DNA of 64,000 bases from Gemmatimonadales bacterium (GCA_007695195.1 REEG01000148.1:42362-106361), one strand, 5' to 3'. Positions 40,531-52,310 are shown, counted from the first letter of the stretch. Notes: a model not told the origin generated them from the letters alone. Translations and numbers: made by a program.

Positions 40531-42107
40531 AGTTCCACGATCCTCCTCAGGAACTCCCGGACCTCCACCGTGTCCTGGAGTTGGTAGGAGGCGTGGGTAG
40601 GCCGCGGCGTCTCCGTTACCACCACCCCCAGACCTTGATCGCCAAGGATCCGGAAGGCGTCCTCATCGGTGGTATCGTCGCCCACATAGAGAGGCAGGAT
40701 GTCGTCGCCGTCCAGACCCAGCGCCTCCTGCAGCCACAGGATCGCCTTCCCCTTGTCCCAGTCCATGTCCGGTCGGATCTCGAAGACCTTCTTGCCGTCC
40801 GCTACCTGTAACTCGGGGTGGTTGGAGACGGCGGAACGGACCGTCTCCTCGACCCGGGCCACCTCGTCGTCCGCCACCATGCGGTAGTGGACCGCCACGG
40901 TGAACCGCTTGGGCTCCACCACGGTGCCGTCCACATCCGATAGTTCGTCTTCGAAATGCCGGGTCAATTCCTCCACAAGGGGAAGGACCTCGGCCGCTGC
41001 CTCATGTCGGATGGGCTCGTCTGTTCCCCCGTCCGTGGAACCGGCGGTCTCGATATCGTAGCCATGGCTCCCGGCGTAGTTCAGACCGTCCACGCCCACC
41101 AATCGGGCCACATCGTCCCGGCCCCGCCCACTCACCACCGTGGTGGGGTACCGGTCCGCCAGATCCCGCACCACTGCTTGCGTGTCCGGGGGGATCACGG
41201 CCTGGTCCGGTCGTGAGACGATGGGGGTGAGGGTCCCATCGTAGTCCAGGAAGATGGCCGGACGGAACGAGCGGAGTCGCTCCGCCAGAGCCGGCCAATG
41301 CTCCAGGGCAGATGGGCGCCGCTCATCACGGGCGCTGAACCAGGCATCCAGGAGGTCCAGCGTCAGCTCCCCCATGCCCTCCCGGGTCACGGCCAGGTGA
41401 GCGCCGGAGTCTCGCAGGGCGATTCGGTGGGCATGGTCCTCGGCAACCCCCACCACCAGCCCGAATTCGCCCCGCCGGCCCGCCTCGATACCGGATCCGG
41501 CGTCCTCGAAGACGATGCTTCGGTCCGGGGCGGCACCGATGCGTCGAGCCGCTTCCACGAACATATCCGGGTCCGGTTTACCGGAGAGTCCCAACTCCCG
41601 CAATGTCTCGCCATCCACCCGCGCCTCGAAGAGATCCAACAGCCCGGCTCGCTCCAGGATCTTTCGACAATTCCGGCTGGACGAGGCTACGGCGACGCGG
41701 AGGCCGGCCCCCTTCAGTTCCCCGATCAGTTCCACCGTGCCCTGGATGATCTCGGCGCCCTCCTCATCCAGGATCCGGTTGAAGATCCGGTCCTTCCCAT
41801 TGGCCAGACCACAGACGGTCTCGGTGCCGGGTTCATCGTCGGGGGTGCCGAAGGGGAGATGGATGCCCCGGTGCTCCAGAAAAGCCCCCAGACCCTGGTA
41901 GCGGGGCTTTCCGTCCACGTGGTCCCGGTAGTCTTCCGGGAGACGGAAGGGAGAGAGGCCATCGCCGGCATCGGGGGTCCGTTCCCGCAACTGAGCCAGG
42001 TATTCGTCGATCAGTTCCTTCCAGGCTACGGCGTGGACCTTGGCGGTGTCGGTGATGACCCCGTCCATGTCGAAGATGGCGGCATCGAAGTGGAACGTCT
42101 GGCTCAT
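40527..42107 (-). CDS. otsB: Trehalose-6-phosphatase fused to a beta-phosphoglucomutase-like HAD domain
   Basis: Two HAD domains in one 526-residue protein. The first (about 1-265) has the nucleophile motif DMDGVITD (13-20), ASSSRNC, a GKPDPDMF lysine motif and FEDAGSGIEAG, as in beta-phosphoglucomutase and related sugar-phosphate enzymes. The second (about 283-526) is trehalose-6-phosphatase: DYDGTLTP (288-295), VVSGRGRDDV, GSHGYDIE and YVGDDTTDEDAF. A similar pairing occurs in mycobacterial OtsB1. The second domain would release trehalose to feed TreS. The start MSQTFHF was chosen because the upstream open frame is antisense to the GH57 gene and non-homologous. No OtsA is in the window. It is last of the minus-strand glucan run. 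Confidence 0.94.
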   Translation of the reverse strand: MSQTFHFDAAIFDMDGVITDTAKVHAVAWKELIDEYLAQLRERTPDAGDGLSPFRLPEDYRDHVDGKPRYQGLGAFLEHRGIHLPFGTPDDEPGTETVCGLANGKDRIFNRILDEEGAEIIQGTVELIGELKGAGLRVAVASSSRNCRKILERAGLLDLFEARVDGETLRELGLSGKPDPDMFVEAARRIGAAPDRSIVFEDAGSGIEAGRRGEFGLVVGVAEDHAHRIALRDSGAHLAVTREGMGELTLDLLDAWFSARDERRPSALEHWPALAERLRSFRPAIFLDYDGTLTPIVSRPDQAVIPPDTQAVVRDLADRYPTTVVSGRGRDDVARLVGVDGLNYAGSHGYDIETAGSTDGGTDEPIRHEAAAEVLPLVEELTRHFEDELSDVDGTVVEPKRFTVAVHYRMVADDEVARVEETVRSAVSNHPELQVADGKKVFEIRPDMDWDKGKAILWLQEALGLDGDDILPLYVGDDTTDEDAFRILGDQGLGVVVTETPRPTHASYQLQDTVEVREFLRRIVEL

Positions 42108-42246
42108 GGCGATTTCAGGAAGTGGTCTGGGAGGTTGGGAGCTGCCATGACCCATGGCCTGGCTCCCTTCGGGACTCTGAGTACAACGCACCGACAACGG
42201 GAGGTCAACCCGTGAGGGCTCCGTTCGGCCGGGGGCGGCGGTTCCT

Positions 42247-44727
42247 TCAATCCGAACCTGCCGCGGCCGGTGTGCCAGGAATGGCCGCCGGGAGGGATAC
42301 CCCGAGGGCACTACCCAGCGCACTCCACTCCCGGACCCACCAGCGAGAGTCCCCGTCCCCGTCGGCAGCTCTTTGCACACGGATGGGGTAGTCCGATTCC
42401 AGAAGGCGAAAATAGATGTTCTGGGCTTTCCAGAGGTCGGTGGCAAACGGGAGGGAGCGGATGAAGTCCATGACGCGTCTGACCCGGATGATCCGATCCG
42501 CATCGTCAGGGGCCTCAGCTACCCGTTGGAGAAGACGTTCCACTGCCGAGCCCGCGGCGAGCCCGAGTACCTCGCGATCGACCCGAAGACCGGTGAGCTT
42601 TGCCTCGTGGAAGAGGCTCTCCAAGTGAACCGGATCGGGCTCGGCTTCACCGAGGGCCCGCTCTAGCCGGGTGTTCAGAATGAACTCCCCCGCCGCTCGG
42701 AACGGGCGCGGCTGAGGGATGTCCAGATCGGCCAGGAACCGCATGAGGGGCATCCGGTTCTCATAGAGGGTTCCCATGGTTCGCTCAGCTCCTTCCAGGG
42801 AGGCCTGCAGGATCCGGTTTACCACCCGTTCCTGCTCATCCCGGAAGAGGGAGTTCAGCGAATAGGTCGAGGCATCAAAATCCCGGTCCAGCATCCGGAT
42901 GATGTCCAGGTTGGACCCCTTCTCGAAGGCCTCTACCATGGTGGTGACCCGCTCCTTGTGAGCCGCCATATCCTGGAAGGGGCGGACACCTCCCACCAGG
43001 TGATGATCGCCCATGTGCAGTACCCCGTAGCTGTACCGTTCCATTCCACGGGTGATCACGGACGTCACCCGCAGGCGCCCCACATCGAAGCGAACTCCTC
43101 CTGCGGTGAGCCGCTGGTGCTCATCCACCTTCACCGTATAGCAGTAGATTCGGTGGGTGGTGCCGATGCCGTTCCGGCCGTTCCTGAAGATGGATGAGAC
43201 GACGTGGTGGGCCCCAACCCGGTCCAGTCCCATGCGTTCGGGCATGATCCGGGTACGGTACAGCTCCTCGCCGGACCCCAGGCCTGTGACGCTGCTCCGT
43301 GCCCGGCTCAGGAGTCGCAGGAAGCTCTCCTCGATCTCGTCATCGAAGAGGATGCCATGAAGTTGGATGGCCCGGGCCGCGTACCGCAGCACCTGCAGGG
43401 TCTCGATCCGACCCAGATCATCGAAGAACCAGCCGCAGCTCGTATACATGAGCATGGCGTTGCGCTGGAGCTCCAGAAGCTTCAGCGCCTGGACCGTCTC
43501 GTCCCGATCCAGGGGTCTTCCTGCTTCTCGTTCCAGGAACGCATGGACATTCTCCGATTCCCGATTCAGTACGACCTCGATGTAGCGGTCCCGACTTCCC
43601 CACGGGTCCGGCAGAAGGTCTGCACACCCACGCTCGTAGGCCGGACCCAGGGTGTCCCGAAGATGGTCAAGCGCTTCCCGGAGGGGCTTTCGCCAACTCT
43701 GTCTCCATTCCGTGTTGGTTCCGGTGCTGCAGCCACAGTCCGAACGCCACCGTTCGACGCCATGGACACAGCTCCATGACGAGTCTTCCAGTACCCGTGC
43801 TTCCCAGGTGGGCGGATGCCGTTCCAGGTATTCCGGGTAGTTGGTCAAACGGACGTCCGGGGACTCCTGGATGATCTTGAGGGCGTAGGAGAGGGCCATC
43901 TCTCCGTGCCGATGATGGTGTCCGTACGTCTCGCCGTCGGTGGCGATATGGCTCAGGGAGCCCGGTCCTCGAATCCCGCCCCCGGCGTCCACCAGGCGCC
44001 GAGCCAGAGTGTGGCCATCGCTGAGGAGGCGCTCGAAGGCTACGGCCCTGGAGAGCCCCCCGTCGTAGAAGAAGGCCGCGATGCTCCGGCCTGAGGGGAG
44101 TGGCACACGATAGGCCCGTGACGGGTCCACCCGCTCGCCGCGTACATCGATCCAGTTCTCCCGGTCGGGAGGGCGCACCGCCTCGGCCTGCCGCGGCGCC
44201 AGGACGGTGAAACGGATGCCCGCTTCGGCCATGAGTTCCAGCGACTCCACATCCACCGCGGTCTCGGGGAGCCACATTCCCTGGGGGAACCGACCGAAGC
44301 GCGCCTCGAAGTCCCGGATTCCCCACAGGATCTGGGTCCGCTTGTCCCGGCTGTTCGCCAGGGGGAGGATCAAGTGATTGTAGGCCTGCGCCATGGCCGA
44401 GCCGTGTCCACTGAAGTGCTCGGCGCTCATCCGGTCCGCATCCAGAATGGCCTGGTAAGTATCCGGAGCCGCCTTCTCCATCCACTGAAGGAGGGTCGGC
44501 CCGAAGTTGAAGCTGATGCGGGCGTAATTGTTCACGATACGGGAGATGAGTCCCCGCTCATTCAGAATCCGGGAGAAGGCGTTGTGCGCGTAGCACTCCT
44601 TGTCGATCCGTTCGTTCCAGTCGTGGTAGGGGTGCGCCGACTCCTGGCGGAGGATCTCTTCCAGCCAGGGGTTCTCCCGCGGCGGCTGATAGAAGTGCCC
44701 GTGGATGCAGACGTAGCGTTCGCTCAC
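42247..44727 (-). CDS. GH57-family enzyme with DUF3536 domain
   Basis: Cytoplasmic glycoside hydrolase family 57 protein, 826 residues, acting on alpha-glucans (amylase, branching or transferase type). The GH57 barrel opens with YVCIHGHFYQPPRENPW. The catalytic candidates are E155 in GMWLPETAVD and D264 in IATDGETYGHHHRHGE. The long C-terminal half (about 330-826) is the DUF3536 region with conserved MYTSCGWFFDDLGR and LQVLRYAARAIQL. The start is GTG without a ribosome site, 58 bases after the MalQ-GlgB stop, so translation may follow on from that gene. Its place between glucan enzymes supports a role in trimming or reshaping storage glucan; the exact reaction is unknown for most DUF3536 proteins. 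Confidence 0.93.
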   Translation of the reverse strand: MSERYVCIHGHFYQPPRENPWLEEILRQESAHPYHDWNERIDKECYAHNAFSRILNERGLISRIVNNYARISFNFGPTLLQWMEKAAPDTYQAILDADRMSAEHFSGHGSAMAQAYNHLILPLANSRDKRTQILWGIRDFEARFGRFPQGMWLPETAVDVESLELMAEAGIRFTVLAPRQAEAVRPPDRENWIDVRGERVDPSRAYRVPLPSGRSIAAFFYDGGLSRAVAFERLLSDGHTLARRLVDAGGGIRGPGSLSHIATDGETYGHHHRHGEMALSYALKIIQESPDVRLTNYPEYLERHPPTWEARVLEDSSWSCVHGVERWRSDCGCSTGTNTEWRQSWRKPLREALDHLRDTLGPAYERGCADLLPDPWGSRDRYIEVVLNRESENVHAFLEREAGRPLDRDETVQALKLLELQRNAMLMYTSCGWFFDDLGRIETLQVLRYAARAIQLHGILFDDEIEESFLRLLSRARSSVTGLGSGEELYRTRIMPERMGLDRVGAHHVVSSIFRNGRNGIGTTHRIYCYTVKVDEHQRLTAGGVRFDVGRLRVTSVITRGMERYSYGVLHMGDHHLVGGVRPFQDMAAHKERVTTMVEAFEKGSNLDIIRMLDRDFDASTYSLNSLFRDEQERVVNRILQASLEGAERTMGTLYENRMPLMRFLADLDIPQPRPFRAAGEFILNTRLERALGEAEPDPVHLESLFHEAKLTGLRVDREVLGLAAGSAVERLLQRVAEAPDDADRIIRVRRVMDFIRSLPFATDLWKAQNIYFRLLESDYPIRVQRAADGDGDSRWWVREWSALGSALGVSLPAAIPGTPAAAGSD

Positions 44728-44785
44728 GATATCCGACTCATGGGTAATGGCGTTTCGAGCCCTGCTCCCCAGACCCCGGTCCGGG

Positions 44786-47700
44786 TCAATCGGTGGGCCG
44801 GAGAACCACCGTGGAGAGGGGAGGAAGTGTCAGAACCACCGAATGATCCTGTCCGTGGAACGAAATGGGTACTGCATCGACACCCCCCAGGTTGCCCCAG
44901 CCCCCGCCACCATAGACATGGGCATCCGTGTTGAGGATCTCCGCCCAGCGACCCCCGCCCGGGACTCCAATCCGGTGATTCTCCCTGGGAATCGGCGTGA
45001 AGTTGAACACCGCCAGAAGGGGTGCCGACTCTCCTCGCGGATCCCTGCGAAGGAAGGCCAACACGCTCTGCTCCCGGTCGCTGGCATCGATCCAGTCAAA
45101 GCCCTCGGGCTGGAAATCTCCTCGGTGTAGCGAAGGATCTCCACGGTACAGTGCATTGAGGTCCCGGACCAGACGCTGGATTCCCCGATGTCCGGGTTCC
45201 TCGAGGAGGTGCCAGTCGATTCCTCCCTCGTGATTCCACTCGGACCACTGACCGATCTCACATCCCATGAAGAGCAACTTCTTTCCAGGCTGAAGGAATT
45301 GCCAACTCAGGAGGAGGCGGAGATTGGCCCGCTTCTCCCAGTCATTACCCGGCATCCGCCTCAGGAGCGACCCCTTGCCATGCACCACCTCATCGTGGGA
45401 GAGCGGAAGCATGAAGTTCTCGTTGAAGGCGTAGAGGCCGCGGAAGGTGAGTTCTTCCTGATGGTGTCGGCGGTGAATGGGATCTCTGGAGATGTACTCG
45501 AGGGAGTCGTGCATCCAGCCCATGTCCCACTTCATCCCGAACCCCAAACCTCCCAGGTAGATAGGGCGGGACACCATGGGCCAGGCCGTGGACTCCTCAG
45601 CGATGGTGTGGACGTCGGGATAGGCGCCGTAGATCTCGGTATTGAGGCGGCGGAGGAAGTCGATGGCCTCGAGGTTCTCCCGCCCGCCGTAGCGATTGGG
45701 GATCCACTCGCCCTCCTTCCGGGAGTAGTCCAGATAGAGCATGGAGGCCACGGCATCGACACGGATCCCGTCCACGTGGTAGTGGTCAAGCCAGAAGAGA
45801 GCGCTGCTCAGGAGGAAGGATCGGACCTCGTCACGTCCGTAGTTGAAGATGGCGCTCTCCCAATCCGGGTGAAAACCCTGGCGGGGGTCCGAATGCTCGA
45901 AGAGGTGGGTACCGTCGAAGAAGCCCAGGCCATGTTCATCGGTGGGGAAGTGGGACGGGACCCAGTCCAGGATCACCCCGATCCCGGCCTGGTGCAGGGT
46001 GTCGACCAGGAACATGAAGTCCTGCGGAGAACCCTGGCGGCTGGACGGAGCGAAGTACCCGGTGGTCTGGTACCCCCACGAACCGTAGAAGGGATGCTCC
46101 ATCACCGGAAGGAGCTCCACATGGGTGAATCCCAGCTCCTTCACGTATCCAGCCAGTTCGGGGGCCAGTTCACGGTAGCTGCGGAACCGGCGGGGCTCCG
46201 ACGGATCCCGACGCCACGACGCCAGATGCACCTCGTAGACGGAGATGGGACCGTCGGCGGCGGCCTTGCGCCCCCGGCTCTCCATCCACTCCCCATCGCT
46301 CCACTCATACTCCAGATCCCACACCACCGAAGCGGTGGCCGGAGGGACCTCATGGCGGAAGCCGTAGGGATCGGCCTTCTGCACCGTGTACCCCGCCACC
46401 CGGGACCGGATGTGGTATTTGTAGACGCTTCCCCGACCGGCCTCGGCAATGAATCCCTCCCAGATCCCCGAGCCTCCCCGGGGCTCCAGGGGATGCTGTC
46501 CAGGAGACCAGCCGTTGAAGTCGCCCACCACCGAGACCTCCTCGGCATTGGGCGCCCATACGGCGAAGTGCACGCCGGGTCGCTCCGGGTCCGCGGAGAG
46601 CTGTGCTCCCAGCTTCCGGTAGAGCCTCAGGTGGGACCCCTCATTGAAGAGATAGAGATCCTCGTCCGACAGGAGGGACGTCTCCGAGGAGGCCTCGGGT
46701 TCGTCGGGGGTAGGTTCCGTGGAGGGATGGCGATGGGGCACGTCTGGACTCCTTTGCTCTGGGACAACGTCTTCCGAAGGTGCAGCACCGGGTCGGGGAA
46801 GACCGGATGTGGATCCCGCCAGGCGACGGGCGCGATCCAGCGTTCTGAGGGACGCAGCAACCGCCGGCGCCCGGGTGAAGGCTTCCAGGGGGAATCGCGC
46901 CCTGCGGCTCCAGTTCCAGTCCCCCGATGTCCCCGGCTGATTCTGGGGACGATCTTCCAACCAGAGGTCTTCCAGATTCACCACCACCACACCGGCGGGA
47001 CTCTTCCCCAACCACGAAAGTACCCGCCGCAAAACCTCCAGGGGATCCCGCCCCGAGTCGGCTCCGGGCGCGGTGTTTCCATGGAAGGCGCGGAGGCCCG
47101 CCCGGATTCCCTCTTCCCGCCAGAGCGCCGCGAAGGGCGGGGTATCGTGGGTCCCCACACCGGCCACCGACCCCGGAGGAACCGTGCGCATGGCGCCCGG
47201 CCGCCGCCGGGAGAACTCGAAAGGCACCACGTACATCCTGCGAAGCCCCCGGCGGTCCATCTCTGTGCGGATCTCCGGGGGGACCGTACCGAGATCCTCC
47301 CCCACCAGGATCGTCCGGTGGCGGTGCGATTCCAGCGCCAGGACGGCGTACAGCTCCTCGGCGGGGTACCGGACGTATGCTCCCCTGGCTGCCGACTCTC
47401 CCGGTGGTACCCAGTAGAGCCGGTGAAGCCCCATGACATGGTCGATGCGAAGGATCCGGGCATGGGGGAGCAGACGGTCCAGAATCCGGCGAAGGTGCCC
47501 ATATCCCTCCCTGCGAGCGGCTTCCGGAAGGATGGGAGGAAGGCCCCACCCCTGGCCCTCCTCGTGGAACCCGTCCGGGGGAGCCCCCAGGGAGGCGCCC
47601 TCTGCGAAGAGACCCGGATTGGCCCACAGGTCGTACCCCGACGGGTGGGCACCCAGGGGGAGATCCAGGTACAGCCCCGCCTCCTGATTCGACCGAGGAA

Positions 47701-48874
47701 GGACCTCGTCCAGCTGATGGACGAAGCGAAACTGGGCATAGAGGTGGCGGCGGAATGCCACTGCATCGGGGACGCTCTCGGGAATCCCCCGGGTCCTCCA
47801 CCCCTCCGGCCAGCCCCGCCAGTCTCCCGCCCCGGCCTCCACCACCCCGCGGAAGGCGGCGTAGCGGGGCGCATCGGGGTATCGGCGAAGAAACCGCCTG
47901 AAGTGGGTCTCGCCCAGGTCTTCCAGGCGGGCAGCCTCCGGGAGCGTCCGGGCCCAGACCGCGGAAAGGTGATCCAGGAGCCGGCGCTGGAGATCCCATG
48001 CCTCCCGGTAGGGAACCTGATCTCCCTGCCGGATGCGGGCCAGAAGACCGTCGGCCTCCGCGGACGCCAGGAGGTCCCGGGCTTCCGGCGATGCCTCCCA
48101 CTCCGGGACCCGGGTGGGATCCAGGTACAGCTCATTCCAGAAGAGCCGGCTCACCGGTGCGTAGGGGCTGGGCTCCAGGGGCTCATCCAGAAAGGCTGCC
48201 ATGAGGGGCAGCGTGGCCACCGAGGCGCCGCCCTCCTCCTCCACCCATCGGAGGAGCTGCTCCAGATCGGTGAGGTCGCCCACGCCCCGACTCCGCCGGG
48301 AGCCCAGGGCATACAGAGGGAGGAATGCACTCCACTCGGGCCGGGCGGCACCCTCTGCCCCGAATACCCGGCGAGGAGCCACGATGAGGAGCCCTTCGCC
48401 CTCCCCCTTTGCCCCCCCTCCGCCGGGCCGGCGAAGGCGGATGCGGTGGTAGCCCATGGCCGGAGCCAGGGGAAGGGCGATCCCTCCCTCCTGAACGCGC
48501 CCGGTGAACTCCACGGCCTCGGCGTCCCCGGCCCCGGTGAGCTCGAGACGTACCTCCACCACCTCACCATCGCCGAGGCCTACCCCAGCCCTGATCCGCG
48601 AAGCGGAACCCTCCCAGAGCACCTGCACTGGTTCCAGGAGGGTTCCGGCCCGCTCGGCCTCGATTCTGCGAAGGGTCAGCGCCGCGTCGGCCTCGTTCTG
48701 CACCGGATGGCCCATGGCCCCCAGGAGCGCCTGAATGGTCTCCAGGGGCGGCTCCACCTCCTTCTCGAACCCGTCCCGATGCCGGAGTTCCAGGCCGCAG
48801 GCCCTGGCCAACGCCCTGAGCGCGTCGCCGGGGGCGCCGCTCCCGGGCGTTCCCATGCCGCTGTCCCGACCCAA
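44786..48874 (-). CDS. malQ-glgB: Fused 4-alpha-glucanotransferase (GH77) and glycogen branching enzyme (GH13)
   Basis: One 1362-residue polypeptide joins two enzymes that are normally separate. Residues about 1-690 are MalQ: nucleophile D478 in [14 protein letters not shown], acid/base E526 in [11 protein letters not shown] and D577 in GTHDTPPF. A Pro/Glu-rich linker spans about 690-735. Residues about 736-1362 are GlgB: a CBM48 ([22 protein letters not shown]), nucleophile D1040 in [16 protein letters not shown]1093 in IAEEST and D1161 in [13 protein letters not shown]. Both catalytic sets look intact and I see no frameshift. The start is TTG at 48874, one base after the TreS-Mak stop, with GGAGG about eight bases upstream; ATG at 48856 is an alternative. 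It would disproportionate and branch glucan chains made by GlgE. Confidence 0.95.
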   Translation of the reverse strand: MGRDSGMGTPGSGAPGDALRALARACGLELRHRDGFEKEVEPPLETIQALLGAMGHPVQNEADAALTLRRIEAERAGTLLEPVQVLWEGSASRIRAGVGLGDGEVVEVRLELTGAGDAEAVEFTGRVQEGGIALPLAPAMGYHRIRLRRPGGGGAKGEGEGLLIVAPRRVFGAEGAARPEWSAFLPLYALGSRRSRGVGDLTDLEQLLRWVEEEGGASVATLPLMAAFLDEPLEPSPYAPVSRLFWNELYLDPTRVPEWEASPEARDLLASAEADGLLARIRQGDQVPYREAWDLQRRLLDHLSAVWARTLPEAARLEDLGETHFRRFLRRYPDAPRYAAFRGVVEAGAGDWRGWPEGWRTRGIPESVPDAVAFRRHLYAQFRFVHQLDEVLPRSNQEAGLYLDLPLGAHPSGYDLWANPGLFAEGASLGAPPDGFHEEGQGWGLPPILPEAARREGYGHLRRILDRLLPHARILRIDHVMGLHRLYWVPPGESAARGAYVRYPAEELYAVLALESHRHRTILVGEDLGTVPPEIRTEMDRRGLRRMYVVPFEFSRRRPGAMRTVPPGSVAGVGTHDTPPFAALWREEGIRAGLRAFHGNTAPGADSGRDPLEVLRRVLSWLGKSPAGVVVVNLEDLWLEDRPQNQPGTSGDWNWSRRARFPLEAFTRAPAVAASLRTLDRARRLAGSTSGLPRPGAAPSEDVVPEQRSPDVPHRHPSTEPTPDEPEASSETSLLSDEDLYLFNEGSHLRLYRKLGAQLSADPERPGVHFAVWAPNAEEVSVVGDFNGWSPGQHPLEPRGGSGIWEGFIAEAGRGSVYKYHIRSRVAGYTVQKADPYGFRHEVPPATASVVWDLEYEWSDGEWMESRGRKAAADGPISVYEVHLASWRRDPSEPRRFRSYRELAPELAGYVKELGFTHVELLPVMEHPFYGSWGYQTTGYFAPSSRQGSPQDFMFLVDTLHQAGIGVILDWVPSHFPTDEHGLGFFDGTHLFEHSDPRQGFHPDWESAIFNYGRDEVRSFLLSSALFWLDHYHVDGIRVDAVASMLYLDYSRKEGEWIPNRYGGRENLEAIDFLRRLNTEIYGAYPDVHTIAEESTAWPMVSRPIYLGGLGFGMKWDMGWMHDSLEYISRDPIHRRHHQEELTFRGLYAFNENFMLPLSHDEVVHGKGSLLRRMPGNDWEKRANLRLLLSWQFLQPGKKLLFMGCEIGQWSEWNHEGGIDWHLLEEPGHRGIQRLVRDLNALYRGDPSLHRGDFQPEGFDWIDASDREQSVLAFLRRDPRGESAPLLAVFNFTPIPRENHRIGVPGGGRWAEILNTDAHVYGGGGWGNLGGVDAVPISFHGQDHSVVLTLPPLSTVVLRPTD

Positions 48875-48875
48875 C

Positions 48876-51800
48876 CTAGATCTCCTCCTCTTCGTCCACT
48901 TCGGCGTCTTCCAGGAGTCCCACGATGCCCGAGAGCGGGATCCAGGCCCATTCCGGTCGGTTGTTCAATTCGTAGCGGAGCTCGTACAGCGCCTTCTCCA
49001 GGACAAAAAGGTCCAGGAGGCGTCGCCGGGCCCGGGAGCGCACCGGGAGGAGGGCCTGGATGCCGGGGGTCTCCAGGTACCCGGCCAGGAATTCCACCGA
49101 GACCCAACCACTCCAGAATCGGGCGAGGCGTCGTGCCCGGGGGTCCGAGGCGTCGGAGATGAGCCCCTGTTCCGGGAGATCCCGGAGGATGGCCCAGGCG
49201 GCGTAATCGAAGGACCGGATCATCCCGCCCACATCCCGGAGCGGCGAGCGCTTGATGCGGCGTTCGCCGATGGGGCGGTCCGGTTCCCCCTCGAAGTCGA
49301 TGATCTGGAAGTCCTTCCCCGTGAAGAGGACCTGGCCAAGGTGATAGTCCCCATGGACCCGGATCCGCCGTCCGTCGAACTTCCGCTCCAGGAGGGCCTG
49401 GAATCGCTCCAGCAACTGCGGCCGCGAGCGGAGGATCGCCGAGGCCATCTCCGCCTCTTCCTCGCCCAGCGAGCTGATCCGGGCCGCCAGACCCTGCATG
49501 GACGTGCCCAGGAGGTTCCGGATGGACTGATAGAGGGAGCGCTGGTACAGGGTGGAGAAGGGTTCGGGCCGGAACGCCTCGCTCTCCGGCCGCGAGGCCA
49601 GCGCCACATGGAGCTGAGCGGTCCGGGTGCCGATCCGACGTGCCGAATCCAGGTAGGGGCCGACGAGGAGGTGGACGTCCTCCGGGAGTTCCCCGTTTGC
49701 CGCGCGACGCTGGGCCAGGGCCAGGATGTTGCCGGCCAGCGGCAACTCGTCGATCTCCGACGGTGACGCCAGGGCGGTCTCGAAATAGCGTCCCAGCGCG
49801 TCCCGGGTGAACTCCCAGGCATCTCCCTGATTGGGGACGAAGCGATGGATGACCGCGCAGGCGGCCCGGGCCCTCTCTCGCCCTTCGAACTCCAGGGTGC
49901 CCACCATCTCAGGGGTTCCGTCGAAGCCCACTTCCTGAAGAAGCTGCCCGATTTCACGGTCCGGGTTGATTCCGGTCTCGATCCGGCGGAAGAGCTTCAG
50001 GATCAACTCACGATCGAAGACAACGGAGGTGTTGCTCTGCTCGGCCCGACCGGGAACGGGCGTGCGCTCGCCGGGCTCGTCACCCAGGAGTTCGGACGCC
50101 GGGATCAGGGGGAGTCCCCTCAGTTGGACCCGGTCTCCCCGGAGGCTGTCGCCGTGAGCCACGGTACGAAGGAGGAATCGGGAGAGGTTGGGGTCGAAGC
50201 TCCCGTCGAATACCACCCCCTCCTCAGGCTCGCCTGTTCCAACGGCGGTCCGCCAGACCACGGCGCCGGGGTGTTCCTCCATCACGTCCTCCGCCATCTC
50301 CCCGGTGGCATGGGCCAGGGGGATCAGGTAGATCTCGGGATCCTGCGCCACATACTCCACCTCGAGAAGGACGAGTCGACCCACCGAACCGTCGTCGCCC
50401 AGGGGGATGGCATCCAGGATCTCGCCCTTCCGCACCACCCGCCCCTTCCCGGCGAACCAGCGCTGACTGCGCAGGAACTCCACCAGGAGCGGCTCCACCT
50501 TACGCCGCCGCCGTCCGTCCAGGACGTCGTCCCAGCGGTGCCGCGATCGCACCGCCACCAGTTGGCCGGGATCCCGCTCGGCGGCGGGGCGAACGTCCCG
50601 GCGGTCCAGGAGTGCCTCTTCCGTTTCCAGGGAGAACCAGAGGAATCCATGGGGCGGAAGGGTCAGGGAGTATGGCTCGTCTTCCTCGATCTCCGGGAAG
50701 GTGGTATGCCCGAAGAGTTCCAGGGGAATGCGGCCGGCGTGTTCATCCAGCTCCAGGGAGACGGGCTGGGCGAAGCGCGAGAGGTTCGCCACCACCAGGA
50801 TGGTCTCATCCCCATGCTGCCGGATGAAGGCCACCACCTTCCCGTTGTCGTGCTCCACCCAGTCCAGCGTGCCCCGCCCGAAGGCCTGGTGGCGCTTCCG
50901 CAGCGCGATGAGGCGCCGTGTCCACCACAGAAGCGATGTGGGGTTGCGCTGCTGCGTCTCCACATTCACCGCCTCATAGTGATACTCCGGGTCGATGATG
51001 ACCGGGAGGAAGAGGCGCTGGGGGTTGGCCGATGAGAAGCCCGCATTGCGATCTCCCGCCCACTGCATGGGCGTCCGTACCCCGTGCCGGTCGCCCAGGT
51101 AGAAGTTGTCACCCATCCCGATCTCGTCGCCGTAGTACAGGATGGGTGTACCCGGCAGGGAGAGGAGGAGGGAGTTCAGGAGTTCGATCTGCCGCCGGTT
51201 GTTCTGCAGAAGGGGCGCCAGGCGACGCCGGATCCCCAGGTTGATGCGGGCCGTGGTGTCTTCGGCGTACACCCGGTACATGTAGTCCCGCTCCTCGTCG
51301 GTCACCATCTCGAGGGTCAACTCGTCGTGGTTGCGCAGGAACAGCCCCCACTGACACCCCTCCGGGATCTCCGGCGTTTGGTCCAGGATGTCCCGGATGG
51401 GGAAGCGGTCTTCCATGCGCGCCGCCATGAAGAGCCGGGGCATGAGGGGGAAGTGGAAGTTCATGTGGCATTCGTCCCCGTCCCCGAAGTAGGCCGCCGC
51501 ATCTTCCGGCCACTGGTTCGCCTCGGCCAGAAGCATTCGGTTGGGGAAGTTGGCGTCCACATGGGCCCGGAGCTTCTTCAGGAAGACGTGGGTCTCCGGG
51601 AGGTTCTCGCAGTTGGTGCCCTCCCGCTCGTAGAGGTAGGGGATGGCGTCCAGGCGTAGCCCGTCCACCCCCATCTCGAGCCAGAAGTCCAGGATGGAGA
51701 AGAGCTCTTCCTGGACCCTGGGATTCTCGAAGTTCAGGTCCGGCTGGTGGTGGTAGAACCGATGCCAGAAGTACTGCCCCGCCACCGAGTCCCACGTCCA

Positions 51801-52310
51801 GTTGGAGGGCTCGAAGTCCTGGAAGATGATGCGGGTATCCCCGTACTTCTCCGGGTCGTCGCTCCAGACGTAGAAGTTCCGTTCCTCGCTGCCCTTCGGA
51901 GCCCGGCGGGCCCGCTGGAACCACGGGTGCTGATCCGACGTGTGGTTGATGACCAGCTCGGTGATGACCCGGAGTCCGCGGCGGTGTGCCTCGGCCAGGA
52001 AGTGCTGGAAATCCTCCAGCGTCCCGTAGTCCGGATTCACCTCCCGGTAGCTGGCGATGTCGTACCCGTCATCCCGGAGGGGCGAAGGGTAGAAGGGCAG
52101 GATCCAGAGGGCCGTCACCCCCAGCTCTTCCAGATAATCCAACTTGCTGGTGAGCCCCTTGAAATCTCCGATCCCGTCGCCGTTGGAATCCTTGAACGAG
52201 CGGACGTGCAACTCGTAGATGACGGCATCCCGATACCACTGGGGGTCGTCCACGATGACGGGGGCTTCTGTGTCGATGGCCCGGACGGCGGATCCGAATC
52301 TACGGGGCAT
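48876..52310 (-). CDS. treS: Trehalose synthase-maltokinase fusion
   Basis: Bifunctional 1144-residue enzyme. Residues about 25-560 are TreS (GH13), which interconverts trehalose and maltose: opening [19 protein letters not shown], nucleophile D221 in [13 protein letters not shown]263 in LLAEANQWP and D329 in LRNHDELT. Residues about 595-1144 are maltokinase, which makes maltose 1-phosphate with ATP: lysine in [11 protein letters not shown], catalytic loop VHGDYHLGQ (985-993) and metal aspartate in IIDFEGEP (1003-1010). The tail is acidic (VDEEEEI). Fusing the two passes maltose directly to the kinase, and the product is the GlgE substrate. The fusion is known in several phyla. glgE lies 98 bases upstream, and the MalQ-GlgB start follows after one base. 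Confidence 0.96.
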   Translation of the reverse strand: MPRRFGSAVRAIDTEAPVIVDDPQWYRDAVIYELHVRSFKDSNGDGIGDFKGLTSKLDYLEELGVTALWILPFYPSPLRDDGYDIASYREVNPDYGTLEDFQHFLAEAHRRGLRVITELVINHTSDQHPWFQRARRAPKGSEERNFYVWSDDPEKYGDTRIIFQDFEPSNWTWDSVAGQYFWHRFYHHQPDLNFENPRVQEELFSILDFWLEMGVDGLRLDAIPYLYEREGTNCENLPETHVFLKKLRAHVDANFPNRMLLAEANQWPEDAAAYFGDGDECHMNFHFPLMPRLFMAARMEDRFPIRDILDQTPEIPEGCQWGLFLRNHDELTLEMVTDEERDYMYRVYAEDTTARINLGIRRRLAPLLQNNRRQIELLNSLLLSLPGTPILYYGDEIGMGDNFYLGDRHGVRTPMQWAGDRNAGFSSANPQRLFLPVIIDPEYHYEAVNVETQQRNPTSLLWWTRRLIALRKRHQAFGRGTLDWVEHDNGKVVAFIRQHGDETILVVANLSRFAQPVSLELDEHAGRIPLELFGHTTFPEIEEDEPYSLTLPPHGFLWFSLETEEALLDRRDVRPAAERDPGQLVAVRSRHRWDDVLDGRRRRKVEPLLVEFLRSQRWFAGKGRVVRKGEILDAIPLGDDGSVGRLVLLEVEYVAQDPEIYLIPLAHATGEMAEDVMEEHPGAVVWRTAVGTGEPEEGVVFDGSFDPNLSRFLLRTVAHGDSLRGDRVQLRGLPLIPASELLGDEPGERTPVPGRAEQSNTSVVFDRELILKLFRRIETGINPDREIGQLLQEVGFDGTPEMVGTLEFEGRERARAACAVIHRFVPNQGDAWEFTRDALGRYFETALASPSEIDELPLAGNILALAQRRAANGELPEDVHLLVGPYLDSARRIGTRTAQLHVALASRPESEAFRPEPFSTLYQRSLYQSIRNLLGTSMQGLAARISSLGEEEAEMASAILRSRPQLLERFQALLERKFDGRRIRVHGDYHLGQVLFTGKDFQIIDFEGEPDRPIGERRIKRSPLRDVGGMIRSFDYAAWAILRDLPEQGLISDASDPRARRLARFWSGWVSVEFLAGYLETPGIQALLPVRSRARRRLLDLFVLEKALYELRYELNNRPEWAWIPLSGIVGLLEDAEVDEEEEI

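Noticed and set aside
48874..48880. Idea that MalQ-GlgB and TreS-Mak form one giant polypeptide
   Set aside because: A TAG stop at 48876-48878 (read on the minus strand) separates them and the MalQ frame begins one base later from a TTG.
45188..49162. Long open frame of 1324 codons on the plus strand
   Set aside because: It is wholly antisense to the malQ-glgB gene and the end of treS-mak, which carry intact catalytic motifs. High GC content keeps antisense frames open; the translation shows no family pattern.
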